Assembly (NCBI GenBank): GCA_903842755.1
Contig: CAIMNF010000410.1
Coordinates: forward strand, 1 to 5,680
Origin: Oligoflexia bacterium
Lineage (GTDB): Bacteria; Bdellovibrionota; UBA1018; CAIMNF01
Length of the DNA: 5,680 nucleotides
Reading direction: 5' to 3'
A program made the position numbers and the translations under genes. This document shows positions 1-5,680 of the stretch, piece after piece. Each line of letters starts with the position of its first letter. The first letter of the stretch is position 1. The notes under the pieces are model-generated. The model worked only from the letters and a program-made list of their open reading frames with translations, made no database searches and was not told the origin of the DNA.

Positions 1-1725
1 AAATCCTTCGTTGAATGTTTCAGCAGCGTTGATCTTATCAATTATTGATTGAGGCAACACCTGGCCATCTTTGTTGACCAGAAATTTCAATACCTCCGGA
101 GTGCTCAGATAATTTTCATTGAACTGCGATGGAAACTCGACAAAATCAGATACCGTATTCGTTCCGGAGAGCATTTTATAATTCACATTAGAATTTAAAC
201 TATGGAGTGCATGGCCGAACTCATGGAACATTGTTTTTGCATCATCCCAAGAGATGAAAATCGGCTCGCCTGATTTTCCTGGAATAAAGTTCGCATTGTT
301 TGAAACAATGGGAATAATATTTTTCTTTCCGCCATCTTTGTACTGCTCGCGGTAATTCGTCATCCATGCACCTGACTTCTTACCGGCGCGTGCAAATGGA
401 TCGAAATACCATAATCCTACGAGCTTCCCTTTTGCGCTTAACACTTTATATACGGTAACGGTATCGTGAAACACGGGCACATCATGAATCTGGACGAAAC
501 GAAATCCAAATAACTTACTCGCTGAATGGAACATGGCCGAACGAATACGGTCTAATTGCAAGTACGGCTTTACTAAATCAAAATCAAAATTGTATTTTAA
601 TTTTCTCACCCTCTCGGCATAATAACGGTAGTCCCAAGGTTGAATTTTAAACCCACCCTTTTCTGCATCGACCATCGCTTGCATCTCTGCAACCTCTTCG
701 TGTGCCTTCGCGACCGCAGGCTTCCACACTTGAAGCATTAACCTCATTGCAGCTTCAGGGGATTTAGCCATTGTATCAGCTAGATGCCAATGAGCAAAAG
801 TGGGATAACCTAAAAGCTTAGACCGTTCTGCTCGTAACTTTAAAATTTCTATCACAATCTTATTGTTATTGTGATTATTGGATTGATCGCCCCGCGACGT
901 CCAAATCTTAAATGCTTTTTCCCTCAAGCCCCGCACACTTGAATACGTTAAAAACGGTTCCATCGCAGAACGTGTGTTGGAGATGAGCCACTTTCCGTGC
1001 TTACCTGCTTTCTCCGCCGCTACAGAAGCACTTTCTACCTGAGACGGAGGCAGTCCTGCCAAATCCGATTTTTGGTCAAGGAGCAAATAATCCTGTTCTT
1101 CATCGCCCAATTCATTTTGGGTAAAGGCAGTATAAAGAGTTGCCAAACGTTGATTAATCATTTGAATACGAGCCTTACTCTCCGCATTCAACTGAGCACC
1201 ATTCATTACAAATTGAGTTTCAATGTGAGTCACTAACCGCTTTTGCTCCATCGTCAGTTTTAAATGATCCAATTGTCCAAAAACAGAATGTATCCGCTTA
1301 AAGAGATTCGAATTGAGGGTAATTTCATCTTGAAAAGCTGCAAGCTTTGGCGCCATTTCCGTTTGCACTTGTTGATATTCTGGAGAGTTTAAATTACTTC
1401 CCCATACCTCAAATAACGCCGACACTTGGGACATTTTTTGGCCCATTCTACTGTACGGTTCTATCGTGTTCGCAAACGTAGGGACTGTAGACTGCTGAAT
1501 TATTCTTGCCAATTCAATTCTCCCTTCAGCCATAGCCTCCTCCAAAGCAGGCTTAAAGTCCGAAACTTTGATTCGATGAAAAGGGGGCACACCACCATAG
1601 GGGCCCGACCAACTCTCTAATAGTACATTGGGAGCCGCCGTCTTGACAGGACCGTCAAATCCTTGAGCGGTGACAAGGATCGATTTCATTACCGCCGTAA
1701 AAAAAAATATTTTTGAACATTTCAT
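1..1725 (-). CDS. dcp: M3 family zinc metallopeptidase, peptidyl-dipeptidase Dcp-like (3' end beyond window)
   Basis: Zinc peptidase of the thimet oligopeptidase/Dcp family, which in its Dcp branch removes dipeptides from the C-terminus of peptides. I translated the reverse strand from the ATG at 1725-1723: 575 codons stay open to the left edge, against roughly 680-720 residues for whole family members. The zinc site is visible: HEFGH at residues 501-505 (His501, Glu502, His505), and Glu530 as third ligand inside SGTNTVSDFVEFPSQ (520-534). The SGTNT..DFVEFPSQ block is typical of Dcp rather than of OpdA/PrlC. The family's substrate-binding Tyr/His residues would lie beyond the edge. Near the N-terminus, PPFHRIKVSDFKPALEEAM is the usual family opening. 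Residues 1-22 (Lys, then IFFFTAVM, then SILVTAQG) may be a signal peptide, suggesting a periplasmic enzyme, but Lys14 interrupts the hydrophobic stretch. A second ATG at codon 13 (1689) could be the real start. No strong Shine-Dalgarno precedes either. The gene is divergent from the exported HEMQH protein. Confidence 0.93.
   Translation of the reverse strand, partial: MKCSKIFFFTAVMKSILVTAQGFDGPVKTAAPNVLLESWSGPYGGVPPFHRIKVSDFKPALEEAMAEGRIELARIIQQSTVPTFANTIEPYSRMGQKMSQVSALFEVWGSNLNSPEYQQVQTEMAPKLAAFQDEITLNSNLFKRIHSVFGQLDHLKLTMEQKRLVTHIETQFVMNGAQLNAESKARIQMINQRLATLYTAFTQNELGDEEQDYLLLDQKSDLAGLPPSQVESASVAAEKAGKHGKWLISNTRSAMEPFLTYSSVRGLREKAFKIWTSRGDQSNNHNNNKIVIEILKLRAERSKLLGYPTFAHWHLADTMAKSPEAAMRLMLQVWKPAVAKAHEEVAEMQAMVDAEKGGFKIQPWDYRYYAERVRKLKYNFDFDLVKPYLQLDRIRSAMFHSASKLFGFRFVQIHDVPVFHDTVTVYKVLSAKGKLVGLWYFDPFARAGKKSGAWMTNYREQYKDGGKKNIIPIVSNNANFIPGKSGEPIFISWDDAKTMFHEFGHALHSLNSNVNYKMLSGTNTVSDFVEFPSQFNENYLSTPEVLKFLVNKDGQVLPQSIIDKINAAETFNEGF
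1699..1707. repeat. A9/T9 homopolymer in the first codons of the M3 peptidase gene
   Basis: Nine consecutive A on the plus strand, read as T9 on the coding strand. It forms codons 7-9 (Phe-Phe-Phe) of the peptidase when translation starts at 1725. A one-base slip would frameshift a product started at Met1, but not one started at the in-frame ATG of codon 13, which lies downstream of the tract. The tract itself is certain. Any role in slippage or phase variation is inference. Confidence 0.6.
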
Positions 1726-1768
1726 TTAATTTGAAGATTACCGATCCGTAATTAATGGGGCAACTAAA
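1726..1768. promoter_or_regulatory. Short divergent intergenic region, probably holding promoter elements for both flanking genes
   Basis: Only 43 bases separate the divergent starts of the M3 peptidase (1725) and the HEMQH protein (1769), so control elements for both must sit here or overlap the coding ends. On the minus strand there is a TTGCCC (1763-1758), 17-base spacer, TAATCT (1740-1735) arrangement, a modest sigma-70 match. It would start transcription almost at the peptidase ATG, giving a nearly leaderless mRNA. For the plus-strand gene I see no convincing pair. Its start is preceded only by a weak GGGG (1757-1760), 8 bases upstream. Confidence 0.3.
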
Positions 1769-2950
1769 ATGATGAATATTTTCGTTCCGATTCTGCTACT
1801 GACCGGCGTGCCTTCTTATGGTGATACCATTGCAGATTATTGCAAAGCAGCTCGAAAAATTGGAACTTCCTTTGACCCGAGCGACAAGAAAACGGCGGAA
1901 AAGAACCTGTGTAACCTTGAAGCCAAGTATTCCGATAATACAACTTTGTTAAGTTTGACCAAAACCGCACTCGATGCATTAAAAAAGGGCACTGACGCGA
2001 ACGATGCTACCTATCAAAAAAGTCTTCAAATGCTTGCGGACTCCATAAACAATACCGTACGACCGAGTCAGGAAACAGCGGACCCACTCGCCACCAAACT
2101 CAATGCGTTCGTCAATGCGTATTCAAGTGATCAATCTAGAATAACAAATTCGGACCAATACCTTCGCGACCTTTTAGATTTAATTAAAAAGACAAAAATT
2201 GGAGCAAGGAATTTTGAATGCTTTAATAAGGACTCGGACCCCACTACTTTTCTACATGGAGCTAAAATAATTACGAAAGAAGAATATTTGAAACAAAATC
2301 CCAAAATCGACCCCCGTTCTTTCACTATGGAATTTATGAATAAAACGGACCCGACGTCGGGAAAAATTCAGAAGCTTATCGCGTTTGACCCAATGCTACC
2401 TCCAATTGAAGCGGCTTTAGATGTTATTCACGAAATGCAACATGGGTGCGACGCCGAAGCACTGAATCAAAAATGTTCTGCAAATCTAAAAAGAGCTTCC
2501 CAAGACTATAAAAACGCGAAGTCCGCCGGCATTAAAAATTTGTCTGCATTCGAAAAGAAACTACAAGAGGAAGACAAGAATTGTGACGAATTTAGAGTAG
2601 CATTTGAAGCGAAAGGGTATTTATCTGGGGCAGCGGGAATGAAAGAGTTTGCAAAGGTCGACCCAAGCCTGGTCTGCAACGAATCTTATGTGAGCGGTTT
2701 CCTTGGAAACCAAGTCGTAACTCTGGCAGATTACCATTCGTTTGTTGAGCAAAATGCGGACTCTGGAGCATTCTCGCAGTGGCAGGCATTAAAGTACGTT
2801 GACCAAAACATGTATAAATTTGAAAATGTCCTTACGGTTGAAACGAACAAATCAGATCCAGATGAGCCAGTAAGCTTTGTGCTACATCCGGAACTTCTTA
2901 AAATGGTTCAAAGTACGGTTAAAGCGTTTAAGAAAGAAATTGGGTTTTAG
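1769..2950 (+). CDS. Putative exported HExxH metalloprotease-like protein, family unknown
   Basis: I do not recognise this 393-residue protein as a named family. Residues 1-18 form a short signal peptide: a hydrophobic FVPILLLTGV core and a plausible cleavage after SYG, though no Lys/Arg lies in the first residues. The mature protein starts with helical, Lys/Asp-rich sequence (about 20-145). The central part carries AALDVIHEMQHGCDAEA with HEMQH at 221-225, matching the HExxH zinc motif: two His ligands, and Glu222 as catalytic base. An acidic segment, NCDEFRVAFEAKG (271-283), offers Glu274 or Glu280 as a third ligand, as in Glu-zincins; this is inference. Seven cysteines (25, 48, 151, 227, 236, 272, 303) suit a disulfide-bonded periplasmic or secreted protein, and Cys227, Cys236 and Cys272 flank the putative metal site. 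Half of its 16 prolines follow Asp. ATG 1769 was chosen because an in-frame stop lies at 1727-1729 and no other in-frame ATG lies between; ATG 1772 is equally possible. It may be a protease or a non-catalytic relative. Confidence 0.8.
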   Translation: MMNIFVPILLLTGVPSYGDTIADYCKAARKIGTSFDPSDKKTAEKNLCNLEAKYSDNTTLLSLTKTALDALKKGTDANDATYQKSLQMLADSINNTVRPSQETADPLATKLNAFVNAYSSDQSRITNSDQYLRDLLDLIKKTKIGARNFECFNKDSDPTTFLHGAKIITKEEYLKQNPKIDPRSFTMEFMNKTDPTSGKIQKLIAFDPMLPPIEAALDVIHEMQHGCDAEALNQKCSANLKRASQDYKNAKSAGIKNLSAFEKKLQEEDKNCDEFRVAFEAKGYLSGAAGMKEFAKVDPSLVCNESYVSGFLGNQVVTLADYHSFVEQNADSGAFSQWQALKYVDQNMYKFENVLTVETNKSDPDEPVSFVLHPELLKMVQSTVKAFKKEIGF

Positions 2951-3028
2951 ACCGTTTCAATCGCTGGGCGAACTCCGTTATGTTCGGTTCAAACGTCCAA
3001 AAAAGCAACAAATCTACAAATACCGTTG

Positions 3029-3077
3029 CAAACATGATTAAAATAATTGCTCATTAAAGCAAAAATCAACATGTTTG
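3029..3077. repeat. Inverted repeat CAAACATG / CATGTTTG in the AT-rich gap upstream of the lipoprotein
   Basis: The 8-base arms CAAACATG (3029-3036) and CATGTTTG (3070-3077) are exact inverted copies, 33 bases apart. The second arm lies inside a compact dyad, AATCA-ACATGTT-TGATT (3064-3080). The similarity continues beyond the arms, because the first arm is followed by ATT and the second, read in reverse, by TTGATT. Paired half-sites upstream of a gene resemble a two-site operator, or could be chance in AT-rich sequence. The rest of the 2951-3164 gap holds no ORF, no RNA gene I recognise and no convincing terminator for the gene ending at 2950. Confidence 0.35.
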
Positions 3078-3099
3078 ATTACATAACGACTGTTTATGT

Positions 3100-3128
3100 T
3101 TTACAACGCGACTTGCACTGTGTAGGTT
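3100..3128 (+). promoter_or_regulatory. Possible sigma-70-type promoter for the lipoprotein gene
   Basis: TTTACA (3100-3105; five of six to the -35 consensus) is followed after 17 bases by TAGGTT (3123-3128; first, second and last bases match the -10 consensus). Transcription would begin near 3135, about 30 bases before the start codon, leaving room for the ribosome binding site. The -10 element is weak and the true promoter could lie further up in the AT-rich part of the gap. Confidence 0.25.
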
Positions 3129-3148
3129 CTCCACAAACTTGTTGAACG

Positions 3149-3156
3149 AAAGGAAA
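3149..3156 (+). promoter_or_regulatory. Ribosome binding site of the lipoprotein gene
   Basis: AAAGGAAA with core AGGA (3151-3154), ten bases before ATG 3165. It is the only clear Shine-Dalgarno-like site among the genes whose starts are visible here, and it supports 3165 as the start. The signal peptide beginning exactly there agrees. Confidence 0.6.
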
Positions 3157-3164
3157 CTCTTCTT

Positions 3165-4319
3165 ATGATAAAACTATTAAACGGCATTTCGCTTCTCTTA
3201 GGTAGCACCCTGGTTCTGGCAACGGTCGGTTGCAATAAAAATGATATCGTCTACACCGAGGTCATTACTCCGGCAAACTTATCCATAGCATCGGTAGAGG
3301 CTGCTCCGTCCGGCTATTGCTCATCTGTTGCAGTGGTGAATCAGGCTTACGTTTATGAAAACGCATCAAACCAACCTGCAAATAGTACCGATGGAAATTA
3401 CAACGACTCGGAACTTCAAGTAACACTCAGCAATTGGAATATTTTTGATGAAACGAATGGCCAGTACATGTATGGCTCGAATTTTTCTGGGAACACTTTC
3501 GCGCCTTCGTTTCCGACTGTTTATGCAAAGAACTATAACAGCAGCGTTCAATTTGATTTACCTTACAATCCAAACTACGCGCTATTATACTTATTGGGAG
3601 CAACCGACTTTAACGGCACGCTTTCCGTTCAAATTCAGAATCTTTCTGGCTCACTGGCTTCTGATACACTCACGTACACGATCACACCAGGTGGTAACAA
3701 TGCTTCAGAAGGGATTTGCGGAAGTCTAGTAACCTACGTTGTACAGAACGCGGGCAATACTACGAATTATGATCCAGGACTATCCATGGCCCGCCCATCT
3801 CAGCAGCAGAATTCTTCTCTATTCACCGAAACTTCTTATCAAGAGCAAAGTGTTGCAGAAGCAAGCGCTGCTCCTGAGGCATACAATGCAGAGCTAGACA
3901 TTCATACCCCTACTGGAACTAAACATAATCTTTTCATGACCGCCGCTGTGTATAACGCGCGAAAGGAAATATTGGCCGAACAAGGATTAACCGTTAGTCC
4001 TGACAAAAAATCACTCCTGAAAAATGGAGCGGTCGTTAGCCTTAGCAAAGAAGAAATGCGGAAGCTTCATTTTGCGGCTTCGGAACGAATTAGCAAAGTT
4101 CGTAAAGCCATTAATGAGGTCATTCAAGATATACAGCATGGCAACCCCCAGACTTTAAAACCAGTTCTTAGCGCCGGATTCAATGAACTTTCACAACGCT
4201 ATCACAGCAGATCAAAGGCCCTCATTGTTTCAAATATTAAATCAAAAATTACTGACGCTGGTGTGTACAATGAAAACATTGGAAAGTTCTTAGACACCCT
4301 TGCTTCAAAACTAAAATAA
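3165..4319 (+). CDS. Putative lipoprotein with N-terminal beta-rich and C-terminal helical parts, function unknown
   Basis: A 384-residue protein that I cannot assign to a family. It starts with a lipoprotein signal: Lys3, a hydrophobic run over 8-22, and Cys23 in LATVGC. That is a slightly unusual lipobox (Thr at -3), but Gly at -1 and the following Asn-Lys fit. Asn rather than Asp at +2 suggests outer-membrane placement by the enterobacterial rule, which may not apply here. Residues 30-205 are rich in Ser, Asn, Thr, Tyr and Gly with alternating hydrophobics, suggesting a beta-sandwich domain. Cys52 and Cys185 bracket most of it and could form a disulfide. A Gln/Ser/Ala-rich low-complexity linker (about 207-240) follows, then a charged, mostly helical C-terminal part (about 255-384) with coiled-coil-like sequence around 294-325. 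The stop is six bases before a strong hairpin, so it is the last gene of its transcript. It seems to have its own promoter, 214 bases after the preceding gene. An envelope structural or binding role is only a guess. Confidence 0.85.
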   Translation: MIKLLNGISLLLGSTLVLATVGCNKNDIVYTEVITPANLSIASVEAAPSGYCSSVAVVNQAYVYENASNQPANSTDGNYNDSELQVTLSNWNIFDETNGQYMYGSNFSGNTFAPSFPTVYAKNYNSSVQFDLPYNPNYALLYLLGATDFNGTLSVQIQNLSGSLASDTLTYTITPGGNNASEGICGSLVTYVVQNAGNTTNYDPGLSMARPSQQQNSSLFTETSYQEQSVAEASAAPEAYNAELDIHTPTGTKHNLFMTAAVYNARKEILAEQGLTVSPDKKSLLKNGAVVSLSKEEMRKLHFAASERISKVRKAINEVIQDIQHGNPQTLKPVLSAGFNELSQRYHSRSKALIVSNIKSKITDAGVYNENIGKFLDTLASKLK

Positions 4320-4325
4320 ACCACG

Positions 4326-4360
4326 GGGAATGGGGCATTAGCATCTAATGCCCCATTCCC
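4326..4360. terminator. Perfect 16-bp hairpin between convergent genes, probable bidirectional terminator
   Basis: GGGAATGGGGCATTAG (4326-4341), a CAT loop, and CTAATGCCCCATTCCC (4345-4360) pair without mismatch. On the plus strand the stem starts six bases after the lipoprotein stop and is followed by TATATTGTT. On the minus strand its first base is shared with the TAG stop of the RelA/SpoT-domain gene, and GTTTATTTTAGTTTT follows a few bases after the stem. Both tails are T-rich but interrupted, so it can serve both convergent genes, probably more strongly for the minus-strand gene. Confidence 0.85.
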
Positions 4361-5436
4361 TATATTGTTCCAAACGCTTCGACTAACTTTGAAGCAACTT
4401 CCGTAGCTTTTTTAAGATCCCCCCGGTAATCAAGTTCGCTTAAAACTTGAGCAGCACGATTAATCCGATTGATTCCGAGCGACTCAGAACGCATCAACAC
4501 CACCCAACTCAAAAAGAAAAGGGAATAACCGCTCGGTACAGAGTCCAAATTACTCACGTCCCGATCCCAAATTCGCTTCGACGCTTCGAAGTACGGGATG
4601 ACCGAATTTAAAATTTGAGGTTTTTCCAATAAGAGTCCTTTTTTCACTTTTTGCACCTGCGAAAGAGCGGACAACTCAAGTAACCGTAATAAATAATTCG
4701 GGTAAAATGGCTCCTCGGAGACCTCCTTTCCCAAAGTACGAGCAATCTCATGGTCACAGTCCCGGACCAGTGGATCTTGAACTAATTGACCCAATGAAAC
4801 TAAGTCAACCACCACTCCAGAATCCTCTTTCAGTTGGGACTGGGCGACCGTATCAATATACCTCTTCAAATCATTTCGAATGGAAACAAACTCTTCGTCG
4901 GCAAACTCGAGCAGGCTCGATATTCGGCTAAACCTTCGCCGAAGGTGGCGCGGCGCAACTTCACTTGCCTTATACCCGAGGTCATGTTCCACCTCTGCCC
5001 AAGCATCTTGTAAAACGGTTCGAATCTGAATTTCAAAGCGGCGCTCCGTCGAACCTTCTAGAAAACAAATATAATGCAACGAACGGTACCCAAAGTTTTC
5101 ATGGTTCGAAAACACCAATTTGTTTGTAGAATTCGGAAAGTCGACGTTAAACCTCCGCTCAATTAATTGCGCAATCTTTAGAATCGAGTCTTCAAAGTAA
5201 GTGATGACCCTAAGCCCGATCAGGTCCGTTACTTCCCAAAGAGATGAATATGTTTTGTCGGGTCTAGCCAGTTTGCGTGCTAAACTTTCGCGGGTTTTAA
5301 GGCGGGACTGAATGGAGTGAATTTTAAAATCAGGACTAATCAAGAGTCTTTTCAATTCCTCTTCGAGTAAAGCGACGTTCTTCGCTAGCACTGAGTGCTG
5401 TGATTCAAATTCATTAAGCAACGACAAATCAATCAT
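4360..5436 (-). CDS. RelA/SpoT-domain protein, stand-alone (p)ppGpp synthetase-like nucleotide pyrophosphokinase
   Basis: This 358-residue cytoplasmic protein carries a RelA/SpoT synthetase domain at about residues 35-160. Enzymes of this fold move pyrophosphate from ATP to the 3' hydroxyl of GDP/GTP, making (p)ppGpp; some toxic relatives modify tRNA ends instead. Visible motifs: SRLKTRESLARKL (44-56) for ATP binding; EVTDLIGLRVI (68-78) with Asp71, equivalent to the metal-binding Asp; FGYRSLHYI (115-123) with Tyr117, expected to stack on the acceptor base, and His121; and EIQIRT (135-140) with catalytic Glu135, followed by AWAEVEHDLGYK (145-156). There is no HD hydrolase, TGS or ACT domain, so it is not a long RelA/SpoT enzyme. 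It resembles the larger single-domain group (COG2357 type). Residues 160-358 are a mostly helical extension that I do not recognise. ATG 5436 gives the full N-terminal helix but lacks a clear Shine-Dalgarno. The gene follows the ankyrin gene by 32 bases on the same strand, so the two are probably co-transcribed. Domain assignment is firm; substrate, and toxic versus housekeeping role, are open. Confidence 0.92.
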   Translation of the reverse strand: MIDLSLLNEFESQHSVLAKNVALLEEELKRLLISPDFKIHSIQSRLKTRESLARKLARPDKTYSSLWEVTDLIGLRVITYFEDSILKIAQLIERRFNVDFPNSTNKLVFSNHENFGYRSLHYICFLEGSTERRFEIQIRTVLQDAWAEVEHDLGYKASEVAPRHLRRRFSRISSLLEFADEEFVSIRNDLKRYIDTVAQSQLKEDSGVVVDLVSLGQLVQDPLVRDCDHEIARTLGKEVSEEPFYPNYLLRLLELSALSQVQKVKKGLLLEKPQILNSVIPYFEASKRIWDRDVSNLDSVPSGYSLFFLSWVVLMRSESLGINRINRAAQVLSELDYRGDLKKATEVASKLVEAFGTI

Positions 5437-5468
5437 GGATCTAGGTTAACGGAGTCTGAACGTAAAAA

Positions 5469-5680
5469 CTACTGGATTGCTTCAAGCCATTCCGCGATTT
5501 GGGTTTCTTCATTGAGTTTCGCCTTATGAATTGCCGATTTTAGACACTTCCCTTGAGGCGGCACGAGAGCCTCGTGGATCAAAAGCTGGACGATCTCTCG
5601 ATCGCCTTGGCGCGAAGCGACCGCCAAAGGACACAAGTTTGATCGGCGGTTAGGACGAACATTCGGTATTTGGACAAGCA
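5469..5680 (-). CDS. Ankyrin-repeat protein, C-terminal fragment (5' end beyond window)
   Basis: The reverse strand, read in the frame beginning at 5678, gives 69 residues before a TAG at 5471-5469; the start lies beyond the right edge. Residues 14-43 fit one ankyrin repeat: CPLAVASRQGDREIVQLLI matches the consensus TPL..A...G..eiV..LL, and EALVPP sits where the GAdvn turn belongs. The last part, KCLKSAIHKAKLNEETQ (44-60) and IAEWLEAIQ (61-69), looks like a degenerate capping repeat. Ankyrin repeats bind other proteins, so this product is probably an interaction or adaptor protein. With only one and a half repeats visible, its size, any export signal and any extra domain are unknown. It is 32 bases upstream of the RelA/SpoT-domain gene on the same strand and likely shares its transcript. 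Confidence 0.75.
   Translation of the reverse strand, partial: LVQIPNVRPNRRSNLCPLAVASRQGDREIVQLLIHEALVPPQGKCLKSAIHKAKLNEETQIAEWLEAIQ

Noticed and set aside
997..1620. Plus-strand open frames at 997-1236 and 1426-1620.
   Set aside because: They lie antisense inside the well-supported M3 peptidase gene and have no recognisable domain or ribosome binding site.
1755..1772. Five-codon leader ORF (Met-Gly-Gln-Leu-Lys) whose TGA overlaps the ATG of the HEMQH protein gene.
   Set aside because: Too short to tell from chance and it has no ribosome binding site of its own. Its GGG codon is also the only weak Shine-Dalgarno-like element for the real gene.
1764..2789. Minus-strand open frames at 1764-1979, 2131-2325 and 2592-2789.
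   Set aside because: Antisense shadows of the HEMQH protein gene, with no protein-like composition or motifs.
2969..2986. CGAAC / GTTCG inverted repeat shortly after the HEMQH protein gene, considered as its terminator.
   Set aside because: Only five pairs with an 8-base loop and no T-run after it on the plus strand; A-rich sequence follows instead.
2951..3164. Riboswitch or small RNA in the gap before the lipoprotein gene.
   Set aside because: No conserved riboswitch core, no strong stem and no intrinsic terminator. Only short inverted repeats in AT-rich sequence are visible.
3366..3729. Open frames at 3366-3551 (minus) and 3445-3729 (plus) inside the lipoprotein gene.
   Set aside because: Out-of-frame shadows. 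The lipoprotein frame has a signal peptide, a ribosome binding site and a terminator.
4707..4931. Plus-strand open frame at 4707-4931.
   Set aside because: Antisense to the RelA/SpoT-domain gene, with no supporting signal.
4360..5436. Naming the RelA/SpoT-domain protein as a CapRel-type phage-defence toxin.
   Set aside because: Its length is similar, but I cannot see the C-terminal antitoxin-like fold, and the catalytic motifs look like ordinary alarmone synthetases. No phage or defence genes are in view.

Overview
The window looks like a chromosomal stretch of a Gram-negative bacterium. Four of its five genes can be read well. Two products carry export signals (one lipoprotein, one secretory signal peptide), and a third, the M3 peptidase, has a hydrophobic start that may be one. 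Base composition is moderately AT-rich by eye. An M3 peptidase with a possible export signal, orphan exported HExxH proteins and a stand-alone RelA/SpoT-domain protein together would fit a Bdellovibrionota-like or similar environmental proteobacterium. That placement is a guess, because no taxonomic marker is present. I see no tRNA, rRNA, CRISPR array, insertion sequence or phage gene.

Layout. (1) Positions 1-1725, minus strand: the N-terminal 575 codons of a Dcp-type M3 zinc peptidase. The C-terminal end lies beyond the left edge. (2) Positions 1726-1768: a 43-base gap between divergent genes. (3) Positions 1769-2950, plus strand: an exported protein of unknown family with a HEMQH zinc-protease-like motif. 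(4) Positions 2951-3164: a non-coding, AT-rich gap with an inverted repeat, a possible promoter and a clear ribosome binding site. (5) Positions 3165-4319, plus strand: a two-part lipoprotein of unknown function. (6) Positions 4326-4360: a perfect 16-bp hairpin between convergent genes, probably a bidirectional terminator. (7) Positions 4360-5436, minus strand: a RelA/SpoT-domain nucleotide pyrophosphokinase with a long C-terminal extension. (8) Positions 5469-5680, minus strand: the C-terminal end of an ankyrin-repeat protein that runs off the right edge.

How the genes relate. The peptidase and the HEMQH protein are divergent and share one short intergenic region, so they may be co-regulated, and both could act on peptides or proteins outside the cytoplasm. 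The ankyrin gene and the RelA/SpoT-domain gene lie in the same direction 32 bases apart and probably form an operon. The best candidates for unusual biology are this ankyrin plus alarmone-synthetase pair and the uncharacterised HEMQH protein. The evidence does not establish a new system.
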